From Spartobacteria bacterium (GTDB lineage Bacteria; Verrucomicrobiota; Verrucomicrobiae; Chthoniobacterales; UBA6821): 12,533 nt of DNA. Shown here piece by piece: positions 1 through 5,812 of the stretch. A program made the position numbers and the translations under genes. Numbering within the stretch: position 1 is the stretch's first letter; every line of letters begins with the position of its first letter. The notes beneath the pieces were generated by a model. That model searched no databases. It saw only the letters and a list, made by a program, of their open reading frames with translations, and was not told where the DNA came from. The stretch lies in contig PLEU01000106.1 in the NCBI GenBank assembly GCA_003136515.1, positions 240 to 12,772 on the forward strand, written 5' to 3'.

Positions 1-59
1 TGCATGTCTTATCCACGCCGCCAGCGTTCGTTCTGAGCCAGAATCAAACTCTCCGTAGA
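1..59 (-). rRNA. rrs: 16S ribosomal RNA, 5' end only (partial)
   Basis: Read on the minus strand, positions 52-33 give the universal 16S 5' motif AGAGTTTGATTCTGGCTCAG, followed by the conserved helix sequence AACGAACGCTGGCGGCG and GTGGATAAGACATGCA at the window edge. The T in GATTCTGG and the GTGGATAAGACATGCA continuation are typical of Verrucomicrobiota (known pattern; phylum call is inference from about 50 nt). The mature 5' end is placed about 7 nt before AGAGTTTG by analogy with E. coli, so position 59 may be off by a few bases. The rest of the gene lies beyond position 1. Confidence 0.95.
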
Positions 60-300
60 AAGTTTGCGTCTCCGCCGCTATAGCGGAAGACAAATTCCAG
101 CACCAATCTTTCATTCCTTGGAATGAAAGGTGGTCTGTTAAAACTTCGATTTAAAAATCGACTAGAAACGCACAATTCAGTTTTTGCTGTTTTGTTGTAT
201 TGTATATGATCCATCCGATTTCCATTTCTGTGCGAAACCGGACCTGCGCTGTCAAAGATCGTTGCCGGTGGCTGCAAAAGAGGTGAGTCAACCCTTGTTG
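60..300 (-). other. 16S rRNA leader with three inverted repeats and a boxA-like site
   Basis: This is the stretch between the candidate promoter and the 16S 5' end. It holds three perfect inverted repeats: CCGCTATAGCGG at 75-86, a 10-bp repeat at 108-117/120-129 (CTTTCATTCC/GGAATGAAAG), and a 7-bp repeat at 146-152/155-161 (TCGATTT/AAATCGA). Read on the minus strand, 260-250 is GATCTTTGACA, resembling the boxA antitermination core TGCTCTTTAACA. Leaders of bacterial rRNA operons commonly carry boxA and RNase III processing stems; assignment of the repeats to processing is inference, and the 3' flank of 16S needed to test it is outside the window. Confidence 0.5.
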
Positions 301-569
301 CCCTGGTTTGTAATCAAGGCTTTTTTTGGGTCAACAGCACCACCTCGAATCTGTTCAGATTCCAGAGGCAGACCGGTGAAGAACATTCCCGATTCAGCAA
401 CCTTGGTCGCCGTCGGGATTGAGAACACTATAGAAGAATCGTAGGGAGTCAACGACTTCTTTGATTTTTTTGAGAAAAATTTGCTCGATGAGGAACTGCC
501 AGATTTCAAAAAATGAGAATTAAGACCGGTATGTCCACGGATGCCCATTTTATCAGGATCTACAAGCAT
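288..569 (-). CDS. Doubtful hypothetical protein, 93 aa, upstream of 16S
   Basis: I recognise no family. The ATG at 569 is preceded by a purine-rich AAAGAGAGA about 8-9 nt upstream; a second ATG four bases earlier (573) is in another frame and closes quickly. The product is serine/lysine-rich in its first half (SGSSSSSKFF and KKSKKSL around residues 24-40) and more ordinary in its second half (FSIPTATKVAESGMFF). No signal peptide or membrane segment is seen. Its last 16 codons overlap the candidate rRNA promoter, and base composition is AT-richer than in neighbouring genes. It may be a genuine small gene, a decaying remnant, or chance. Confidence 0.3.
   Translation of the reverse strand: MLVDPDKMGIRGHTGLNSHFLKSGSSSSSKFFSKKSKKSLTPYDSSIVFSIPTATKVAESGMFFTGLPLESEQIRGGAVDPKKALITNQGNKG
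307..334 (-). promoter_or_regulatory. Candidate sigma70-type promoter for the rRNA operon
   Basis: On the minus strand TTGACC (334-329) is followed after 16 nt by TACAAA (312-307), a reasonable match to TTGACA/TATAAT. A start near 300 would place the boxA-like element about 40 nt downstream and give a leader of about 240 nt before 16S. The site lies inside the 3' end of the doubtful ORF at 288-569, so the two calls weaken each other to some degree. No upstream element could be judged with confidence. Confidence 0.4.
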
Positions 570-815
570 GCATGTTGTTATCTCTCTTTGTAAGACGCTT
601 CATCACTCTTTTTCCGAATCTATAGAAACTATCCGAAAAGTCGCCTGGAGGTGAGTTTCTGGTTACACCGGAACTCAAGAGGGCGTGTTTGAAGTTCTTT
701 CTCTACCCAGTGGGCTCATCATCAGAATGGAGAAGGCGCAACAATTGGAGGCTCGCTTCACCATTCTTGTTAAGGAGTCCCACGGCTAGCGAAGACTCTC
801 TGGCTTCTTAGCCCA
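570..815. other. Intergenic region with a cluster of stem-loops
   Basis: No convincing protein gene. Three hairpins follow one another: 653-663/667-676 (10 bp, one bulged base, 3-nt loop), 724-738/754-767 (13 bp interrupted by one A/A mismatch and one bulged G), and 784-788+791-794/804-807+809-813 (5+4 bp). In addition GTGGGCT at 710-716 is a perfect complement of AGCCCAC at 810-816, which would compete with the last hairpin. A run of six T (819-824) follows on the plus strand, so these structures are best read as plus-strand RNA converging on dedA. On the minus strand short open stretches exist but contain stops. It does not match a known RNA family that I can name. Confidence 0.4.
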
Positions 816-824
816 CTATTTTTT
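784..824 (+). terminator. Possible factor-independent terminator, plus strand
   Basis: Stem GGCTA(784-788)/TAGCC(809-813) with inner GAAG/CTTC, followed by CACTA and then T6 at 819-824. The five-base gap between stem and T-run is longer than usual; the alternative outer stem 710-716/810-816 would bring the T-run to within two bases of the stem. It overlaps the 3' end of the oppositely oriented dedA gene. On the minus strand no T-run follows, so it does not explain termination of the dedA operon unless it acts only as a 3' stabilising hairpin. Confidence 0.35.
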
Positions 825-1469
825 CCTAGATTCCAAAAATTGTGCAGCGGCCTCGAAGGCAAGGGGAATCATTGAGACAACGATGATGCCAATAACAACC
901 ATCTCAAAGTGCTTCTGCACCCATGGCATCCCCCCGAAGAAAACCCCCGAAGTCATCATCAGGAAAACCCATAGGAGGCTTCCAATCACCGTCAGAAGTG
1001 TGAACTTTCTCCGATCCATGGCAGCCATCCCCGCAACAAAGGGGGCGACCGTTCGAAAGATCGGAAGGAAACGGGCGAGAATGATCGCCTTGATCCCATG
1101 CTTTTCAAAGAAGAGATGGGTGCGGTCGAGATATTCCTTTTTGAGGATCATGGCTCCCGGTTTGAAGATTTTTCCACCGATAGTTGCACCGAAGGTAAAG
1201 TTCACGAGGTTGCCTAGGATCGCCGCAATGATCAGTAGTCCGAGAACGAGAAAATAGCTAAGTCCTGCACCCGGATGGGCAGCAATATAGGCTCCGACTG
1301 CGAAGAGAAGAGCATCCCCGGGCAGGAAGGGAGTGATCACCAGTCCCGTCTCGCAGAAAATGATAGTGAACAGGATGGCATAGACCCAGAGGCCGTAGAG
1401 GGAGACGATGTGCTCAAGGCTTTTGTCAAGGTGGAGGAAGTTTGCCTGAAACCAGTGAATGAAATCCAT
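816..1469 (-). CDS. DedA-family integral membrane protein
   Basis: Encodes 217 aa, close to the usual DedA length (about 200-220). DedA proteins are inner-membrane transporters; members have been linked to recycling of undecaprenyl phosphate or flipping of phosphatidylethanolamine and to membrane homeostasis. Family signatures are visible: the acidic pair E40 and D52 in ETGLVITPFLPGD, and the arginine pair R133 and R139 in LARFLPIFRTVAPFVAG, matching the functionally important E39/D51/R130/R136 described for E. coli YqjA/YghB. Several hydrophobic segments (about 28-62, 70-98, 155-180, 188-207) fit the fold. The ATG at 1469 is chosen because the family alignment starts there; the reading frame stays open back to 1694 but that part overlaps the preceding gene. 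It starts 5 nt after the stop of the squalene-synthase-like gene, so translational coupling is likely. The exact substrate is unknown. Confidence 0.93.
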   Translation of the reverse strand: MDFIHWFQANFLHLDKSLEHIVSLYGLWVYAILFTIIFCETGLVITPFLPGDALLFAVGAYIAAHPGAGLSYFLVLGLLIIAAILGNLVNFTFGATIGGKIFKPGAMILKKEYLDRTHLFFEKHGIKAIILARFLPIFRTVAPFVAGMAAMDRRKFTLLTVIGSLLWVFLMMTSGVFFGGMPWVQKHFEMVVIGIIVVSMIPLAFEAAAQFLESRKK

Positions 1470-1474
1470 CGCGC

Positions 1475-2386
1475 CTATGAAGCAGGATTGCCCCTCCACG
1501 GCAATACCAGAGATGGAAGAGCTTCCAGAAGGACTCCGTAAATAGCGCTGCGTTTTAATCTGACTCCGGACCTTTGAGGGTTTCTTTGCATATGCTTGAG
1601 TGTACGAATCGCGATCCTCAGCGGTATAACCGTGGCATAGCGCACACGCCCCGGTCGAAGCCGTGCACAGTATTGCCTGCCTCCATCCAGCCATTCGTCT
1701 GCCAAAGCCATCAGCGAGGGAACCTCCTCCTCCCGAAGATACGATCTCCCCAGTTCCCTATCTGCATGACGATCCCTCAGAATATTGATCAATTGCAAGC
1801 CGTTGCCATAAGCGATTCCAAGCTCTATCATTCGAGGCAGTTCCTCGTGGCCTGAATCAAGGATTCCCGGATAATGCCTGGAAATTAGCCGCGTCCAGGC
1901 TTCACCGACACCTCCCGCAACAAGCAAGCAATAATGCTCCATTTCCTCCCGCGCAAGGGGTGGCGCACCCGGAAAAAAGCGTCGCAGGTCAAAAAGCTGC
2001 CCATCCAGAATTCTCCGCCAGAGTTGAAACATTGCAGGTCCGTCTGTGTGAAGCTCCAGCGAAGTAATCAGAACAGGCATGGCACTGAGCAGTTCGGCTT
2101 CAGAGGTAGTGCACTCTCCCTCTTGGATCTCAGGCTTCCGCATAGATGTCTCCCCTAGCTTCCATTTCGCCAGTGCTAACTGAAGCGCCTCTAGAAGGAT
2201 CAATCGCCTCTCCGGCGGGATAGCCATGGCATCTGCTATCGTATCCGAGGCCCGCGCAAGCAGATAGGTGATGCCGAGTGGCTCCCGGAGATCCCACGGC
2301 AACAGGCGCAGGGTCAGGGCAAATGTTCGGGCATGGGCGGTGAGCAATCTCTGGAGAGTCGCCCTATCAGTGCCCGTCCCTCTCAT
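1475..2386 (-). CDS. Squalene/phytoene synthase-family enzyme
   Basis: A 303-aa member of the trans-isoprenyl diphosphate head-to-head condensing family, which joins two farnesyl (or geranylgeranyl) diphosphates to (pre)squalene or phytoene. Both Mg-binding aspartate motifs are present: DTIAD (about residues 48-52) in YLLARASDTIAD, and D205/D209 in GLQLINILRDRHAD, followed by the typical GRSYL. Sequence alone does not separate squalene synthase, hydroxysqualene synthase (HpnC/HpnD type) or phytoene synthase; no desaturase, hpnE or squalene-hopene cyclase lies nearby, so no symbol is given. The ATG at 2386 is used; a TTG at 2392 would overlap the TGA of the upstream DUF362 gene as TTGA. Neither has a clear Shine-Dalgarno sequence, consistent with translation by re-initiation. 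It is directly followed by dedA. Confidence 0.88.
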   Translation of the reverse strand: MRGTGTDRATLQRLLTAHARTFALTLRLLPWDLREPLGITYLLARASDTIADAMAIPPERRLILLEALQLALAKWKLGETSMRKPEIQEGECTTSEAELLSAMPVLITSLELHTDGPAMFQLWRRILDGQLFDLRRFFPGAPPLAREEMEHYCLLVAGGVGEAWTRLISRHYPGILDSGHEELPRMIELGIAYGNGLQLINILRDRHADRELGRSYLREEEVPSLMALADEWLDGGRQYCARLRPGRVRYATVIPLRIAIRTLKHMQRNPQRSGVRLKRSAIYGVLLEALPSLVLPWRGNPAS

Positions 2387-2388
2387 GC

Positions 2389-3525
2389 TCAAAGATGATC
2401 TGCACCAGCATCATTTTTAAAAGAATTCCCTACTCCGCTGGACCCCTGATAACCGACACCGATCCGCTTCATGGTGATCATTTTCTCATCTGCATTGCCG
2501 AGTCCCTGCTGGGCGGCCTCCTCAACGTGCCCTCCGTCATTGGATGCCTTGGGCATTTTGGAAACCAAGCGCTGCTCATCAATCAATCGTAAGGCGGTGG
2601 CATCAATGGCAACCGGATCCTTGGAGACAAAAATAGTCGAATAGACCACGCAATTTGCCGGGCTAGGATAGGGTCCTCCAGCATATTGAAGCACTAGGCC
2701 GTCCATGATGGTCAAGATAACCTTCTTGCCGATCAGATCATTCCCATAGACATCGACGAGTGCGGAATCCCCATAGCCGCTCGCTTTGGAAAAGCGCCGC
2801 CAGTTGTCGAGGATGCCGATCGTCATCCCAGCTAGAGCCCCATTCACTCCAGTATAGTAACTGTCGCAGAGGGATGGAATGTTGATCACCTTGTCGACCT
2901 GGCGTGAAAGCACCATCGGCAGGTGGCTTTCATCGCTGAGTTGATCCTTGGGCCCGATGATGTCAGCCAGCGAATTATGCGACTCCTTAAACGAGAGATC
3001 ACCATAAACCAGTTTGCCGATCGCTGCCGTCGTCACCACTGCAGCGGGATCATAACCCGCACCCTGCTCCACCCAGCGGACATTCAGTCCCGGCTCCTTG
3101 TCGTAGCCGCACGCCTGGAGATCCTGACGGCGGCGTGCCCAGACAATAATGTCCGAAGGGGAAATTCCGGCCTTCTCCAATCCCTCAACCACGGCACGAA
3201 CCACGGCTGGATGCGTTCCTCCTATCGGTCCCGGCTCGGCGGCAACCCTGATGCCAATTCGGTCGCCCGGCTTGACCAGACTGCGCCAGGCTGCGGAGGG
3301 CGTTGCCTTACCAGTCTCTGAGCAAACCAGCCCTTCAACCATACGGGAAACCACTTGGAAATTAGGGGTCGATTTAAGCCCCATGGCGTCCTGTTCGAGT
3401 GCAAAATAGACCAGGGACTTGGTCGGTGTGGAGTCAGCCCGTGGGGGTGGCAACTGCCCATGTGCCGGAACTAGGAAAATGGAAAGCGATGCCATAAAAA
3501 GCATCCGAGATCCTTTAAATCTCAC
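2389..3525 (-). CDS. Exported DUF362 domain protein
   Basis: Encodes 378 aa. A GTG start at 3525 is supported by GGAGG six bases upstream (3532-3536) and gives a positively charged n-region (MRFKGSR) before the hydrophobic [11 protein letters not shown], with likely cleavage after AHG near residue 23; an ATG at 3504 is the alternative. The mature part fits the DUF362 family: [19 protein letters not shown] with [15 protein letters not shown] (about 88-121), and the C-terminal block [19 protein letters not shown] (about 300-320). DUF362 proteins are poorly characterised; some are fused to or sit beside 4Fe-4S ferredoxins, but no CxxCxxC cluster motif is present here. It overlaps queH by 11 nt upstream and touches the squalene-synthase-like gene downstream, so it belongs to the operon. 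Function is unknown; periplasmic location is inferred from the signal peptide. Confidence 0.85.
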   Translation of the reverse strand: MRFKGSRMLFMASLSIFLVPAHGQLPPPRADSTPTKSLVYFALEQDAMGLKSTPNFQVVSRMVEGLVCSETGKATPSAAWRSLVKPGDRIGIRVAAEPGPIGGTHPAVVRAVVEGLEKAGISPSDIIVWARRRQDLQACGYDKEPGLNVRWVEQGAGYDPAAVVTTAAIGKLVYGDLSFKESHNSLADIIGPKDQLSDESHLPMVLSRQVDKVINIPSLCDSYYTGVNGALAGMTIGILDNWRRFSKASGYGDSALVDVYGNDLIGKKVILTIMDGLVLQYAGGPYPSPANCVVYSTIFVSKDPVAIDATALRLIDEQRLVSKMPKASNDGGHVEEAAQQGLGNADEKMITMKRIGVGYQGSSGVGNSFKNDAGADHL

Positions 3526-4207
3526 TCCCAGCCTCCGCTACATCTTTGCAATCTTGGCCGTAATAATCCCTCCCGATTTCCACTTTCGAACGGCCATTTG
3601 CAAGCCTCCATTTATTCGTATCCCGGAGCGAGTAAATGCAGCCGCAGTACTGCTGCGCGTAGAATTCCTCGCGCTTCGAGATTTCGATCATCCGCTCAGC
3701 TCCGCCTCCCTTGCGCCAGTTGTGTTTCCAGTAACTCATGCCGGGCCAGCGTGCGGCAGCACGTTCCCCTGCCCCATTAATCTGATTCATATCCTTCCAC
3801 CGAGAGATGCCTAGGCAGCTTGTGATAATCTTAAACCCCTTCTCGTGGGCGTGCAGCGCAGTGCATTCAAAACGCATGTCAAAGCAGGCGGTACAGCGCT
3901 CCCCGCGTTCTGGAGCCCACTCTAGTCCCTTCACTCTGGAAAACCAGTTGCCGGTGTCATAGTCGGCATCCGTGAAGGGAATCCCATGCTCCTCGGCAAA
4001 GCGGATGTTCTCTGCCTTGCGCAGCTCGTATTCCTCGCGAGGATGTATATTTGGATTGTAAAAAAATATCTCCAGTTCTAGTCCCGAGGCGACCATCGAC
4101 TCAATCACCTCGCCCGAGCAGGGGGCGCAGCAGGAGTGTAACATCACCCGCTTCTCACCGCCGGGGGGGGCAAGCACGGGACGCTGGTATTTAGAACGTG
4201 TTGGCAT
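3515..4207 (-). CDS. queH: Epoxyqueuosine reductase QueH
   Basis: A 230-aa QueH (formerly DUF208), the non-homologous alternative to QueG that reduces epoxyqueuosine to queuosine in the wobble position of tRNAs for Asp, Asn, His and Tyr. Family cysteines are all visible: C26, C27 and C30 in [11 protein letters not shown]105 and C108 in [11 protein letters not shown], and C188/C190 in QQYCGC, the ligand set for a 4Fe-4S cluster and adjacent iron. Other signatures are [15 protein letters not shown] and [16 protein letters not shown]. The ATG at 4207, 13 nt after the stop of the lipoprotein gene, is preferred over an in-frame TTG at 4237 that would overlap that gene. No strong Shine-Dalgarno is seen. 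A run of eight C on the coding strand (4170-4163) lies around codons 13-15, before the catalytic part. Cytoplasmic. The other queuosine genes are not in the window. Confidence 0.95.
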   Translation of the reverse strand: MPTRSKYQRPVLAPPGGEKRVMLHSCCAPCSGEVIESMVASGLELEIFFYNPNIHPREEYELRKAENIRFAEEHGIPFTDADYDTGNWFSRVKGLEWAPERGERCTACFDMRFECTALHAHEKGFKIITSCLGISRWKDMNQINGAGERAAARWPGMSYWKHNWRKGGGAERMIEISKREEFYAQQYCGCIYSLRDTNKWRLANGRSKVEIGRDYYGQDCKDVAEAGSEI

Positions 4208-4220
4208 CAGGCGCTGACAG

Positions 4221-4691
4221 TTACTGTTTAAAAACAATCATTCTGGCATCAATGCCGATGAAATTACGGTAACTCACCCCGGAATAGCCCGGATAAGTGA
4301 TCGGAACTACCCCTCCCCCACCATACCAGCCTCCGCACCCCCCGCCAACCGGAATCCAAGTCACTGTTGGAGGCACATTATAATAATAGGGCACAAACCA
4401 GCTCTTCGAGTCCTTGACATAGACAGCATCAGCTCCTGCCTGCCTAGCATTATATTCAACCGCCTTCATTATGAAGGGGTAGCCAAGATCGGACTGAAAG
4501 GCGAAGCGCCCGATTTCTTTATAGGAACGCACTGGGGGAGAATTCAGAATAGGTATGATCTGACTTTTATCCTTTGGAGGGTAAAATACTGCTGTCGTGG
4601 GGGTGTAGAACACCATTGTCGACTTCACGCTGGCACAGGCTGAGAGCAGAAGCGCCAGGGGAACCATGAATATCAGGTATAACCTTTGCAT
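4221..4691 (-). CDS. Small putative lipoprotein, glycine/tyrosine-rich C-terminus
   Basis: Encodes 156 aa from the ATG at 4691 (a GTG at 4709 would add six residues). The N-terminus is a lipoprotein signal: hydrophobic [12 protein letters not shown] then lipobox LSAC with C19 as the lipidated residue. The following residues (ASVK) lack Asp at +2, which in many Gram-negatives favours outer-membrane sorting. The central part, [11 protein letters not shown] followed by [19 protein letters not shown], resembles the small alpha/beta domain of DUF4156/RcsF-like lipoproteins, where a residue string with AGADA is common; this resemblance is from memory and weak. The C-terminal part is rich in Gly, Tyr and Pro ([12 protein letters not shown]). 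It appears to be the first gene of the five-gene minus-strand run. Function not known. Confidence 0.75.
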   Translation of the reverse strand: MQRLYLIFMVPLALLLSACASVKSTMVFYTPTTAVFYPPKDKSQIIPILNSPPVRSYKEIGRFAFQSDLGYPFIMKAVEYNARQAGADAVYVKDSKSWFVPYYYNVPPTVTWIPVGGGCGGWYGGGGVVPITYPGYSGVSYRNFIGIDARMIVFKQ

Positions 4692-4829
4692 TATGGTACT
4701 GATCTTCACACAGGTTCCCGGTCAGGACAACCCGTGACGCCACAAAAAAATCAATAGAACTCTGAATTCTGGAAAAAATTTTGAACAAACCTTCTGGTAC
4801 CACCGTCATACATTCAACACTAACTAGGC
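4692..4829. promoter_or_regulatory. Divergent intergenic region, promoters not resolved
   Basis: AT-rich stretch (about 4740-4790) between the minus-strand lipoprotein operon and the plus-strand mini-protein gene. Promoters for both must lie here or further inside. A plus-strand TTGAAC near 4782 and a TACATT near 4810 are too far apart (22 nt) to be called a promoter, and no good minus-strand pair was found. No operator-like repeat stands out. Confidence 0.35.
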
Positions 4830-4868
4830 ATGAAGCAATCCAACTTACCCACCAATAATTCACTCTCC

Positions 4869-5066
4869 ATGAAAACTGCTACGATACTCCGGTTCACATT
4901 CGCTGGCATACTGCTGGCTGGTATGACGCCAAGCATCCCAGTTCTTCGCGCCGACGATGACGGGGGTGGCTGCTCCAGTTTCTGCGATGGGAACAAGAAA
5001 GAGTGTACACCTTCTCCAACGCCTGCACCATCACCTGCTTCGACGAACACTCCATCCAAGAACTGA
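4869..5066 (+). CDS. Small exported Cys-containing protein
   Basis: Encodes 65 aa from the ATG at 4869. A clear Sec-type signal peptide is seen: MKTA, hydrophobic TILRFTFAGILLAG, and a likely cleavage after VLRA near residue 28, leaving a mature peptide of about 37 residues. It begins with DDDGGG, then three cysteines in CSSFCDGNKKEC, then a Pro/Thr/Ser-rich tail (TPSPTPAPSPAS). An upstream in-frame ATG at 4830 would add 13 polar residues in front of the signal peptide; it is less likely, though neither start has a strong ribosome binding site. No family is recognised. It stands alone on its strand and is followed by three hairpins and a strong terminator. It could be a secreted or surface peptide or a metal-binding peptide; this is inference. 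Confidence 0.6.
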   Translation: MKTATILRFTFAGILLAGMTPSIPVLRADDDGGGCSSFCDGNKKECTPSPTPAPSPASTNTPSKN

Positions 5067-5090
5067 TACACTTGTAATTCGATTTTTTAC

Positions 5091-5150
5091 ACTGTAGCGG
5101 CCGGGTCGGGGGGCTTGGCCGCCGGGATATCGCAAGATATCCGACAATAA
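5091..5150 (+). ncRNA. Two-hairpin structured element before the terminator
   Basis: In the 3' region of the mini-protein gene, GCGGCC (5097-5102) pairs with GGCCGC (5117-5122) around a G-rich loop, with two further possible G-U pairs. It is followed at once by a 7-bp hairpin GGATATC(5125-5131)/GATATCC(5136-5142) closed by a GCAA tetraloop, a GNRA loop typical of structured RNA. Together with the terminator hairpin this gives three stems in about 100 nt. It may be an RNA element of the mini-protein mRNA or a separate small RNA; no known family is assigned. Confidence 0.35.
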
Positions 5151-5192
5151 CTGCGCGGGAGTGTCGTCTTTCGGCCTTCCGCGCAGTTTTTT
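5150..5192 (+). terminator. Rho-independent terminator, possibly bidirectional
   Basis: Perfect 8-bp GC-rich stem CTGCGCGG (5151-5158)/CCGCGCAG (5179-5186), extendable inward by G-U, A-T and G-C pairs and outward by A-T, followed by six T at 5187-5192. It ends transcription of the plus-strand mini-protein gene. The T-run overlaps the TAA stop (5193-5191) of the converging minus-strand MBL gene; on that strand the stem is followed by a weaker TTATTGT, so bidirectional action is possible. Confidence 0.85.
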
Positions 5193-5802
5193 ATTCCGTT
5201 ACTTGATCAGAAAGCGAGGACTCAAGCCTTTGCGCAGCATTCTGGACGATCGGATTACCATGTGCAAAGAGCATGACCCCGGGAGAGAGATTCAAAAGGG
5301 AGGCAATGGAACGCAGAGCCATCCTACTATCGATTCGATATTTCTCAGGAAGCAGTCTCAACCCCTCCGGTTCCAGATTGATTAGGGCATCGCCGAATAT
5401 CAGAACATCTTCATGCAAAAGAGCTGTTTCCCCCGGACCGAATCCCGGCAACGGGATAGACTCCATTCCTGCGATACTCTCACTGGAAAGAAACCGCTTG
5501 TCAGCCATGATATCCAACCCGGCTTCCTCGGGAGCAAAAACAGGGATCCCAAGCTGTTTCGCCAGCCCGAGACTCTCCCGCTGATGATTCCCACTCGTAA
5601 TCACGACGGCGCATGGGGCTGAAAACGACTCCACTATCAGCTCCTTCAAGGCAGCCTCCGCCAAAGGAATCGGATCAATGAAAACTAACCCAGCTTGGGT
5701 CACCAGTGCGGAGGAGGAACAATCGCATTTCACCACAGTCTCAAAGCCCTGCCAGGCAAACACACCTGAACAGAGCTTCGAATATTCAGCAACTGGCTTC
5801 AT
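5191..5802 (-). CDS. Metallo-beta-lactamase-fold protein with altered metal ligands
   Basis: Encodes 203 aa, typical of a single MBL domain. The order of strands and loops fits the fold: SALVTQAGLVFIDP (about 31-44), VVITSGNHQRESLGLAKQLGIPVFAP (67-91), GETALLHEDVLIFGDAL (124-140) and GVMLFAHGNPIV (175-186). The canonical HxHxDH motif is replaced by SGNHQRE with only H73 kept, while D138 in FGDAL and H181 in FAHGNP match later ligand positions. Most metal ligands are therefore missing, so it is either a divergent hydrolase of the T-x-x-x-H-x-R type or a non-catalytic relative. It starts 10 nt after the stop of polX and is probably co-transcribed with it. Function is unknown. Confidence 0.7.
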   Translation of the reverse strand: MKPVAEYSKLCSGVFAWQGFETVVKCDCSSSALVTQAGLVFIDPIPLAEAALKELIVESFSAPCAVVITSGNHQRESLGLAKQLGIPVFAPEEAGLDIMADKRFLSSESIAGMESIPLPGFGPGETALLHEDVLIFGDALINLEPEGLRLLPEKYRIDSRMALRSIASLLNLSPGVMLFAHGNPIVQNAAQRLESSLSDQVTE

Positions 5803-5812
5803 CAGGGGAAGG

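Noticed and set aside
421..455. Second rRNA promoter TTGACT/TATAGT on the minus strand
   Set aside because: The spacer is only 14 nt and the site is farther from 16S than the better-spaced pair at 307-334.
640..824. 6S RNA, SRP RNA or tmRNA
   Set aside because: The stems form separate hairpins rather than the single rod with central bubble of 6S RNA, the SRP core GGAAG-GCAGCC type motif is missing, and no tRNA-like ends or tag frame are seen.
1470..1694. In-frame N-terminal extension of the DedA protein by 75 residues
   Set aside because: It overlaps the squalene-synthase-like gene in another frame, is not hydrophobic or family-like, and the family alignment begins at the ATG at 1469.
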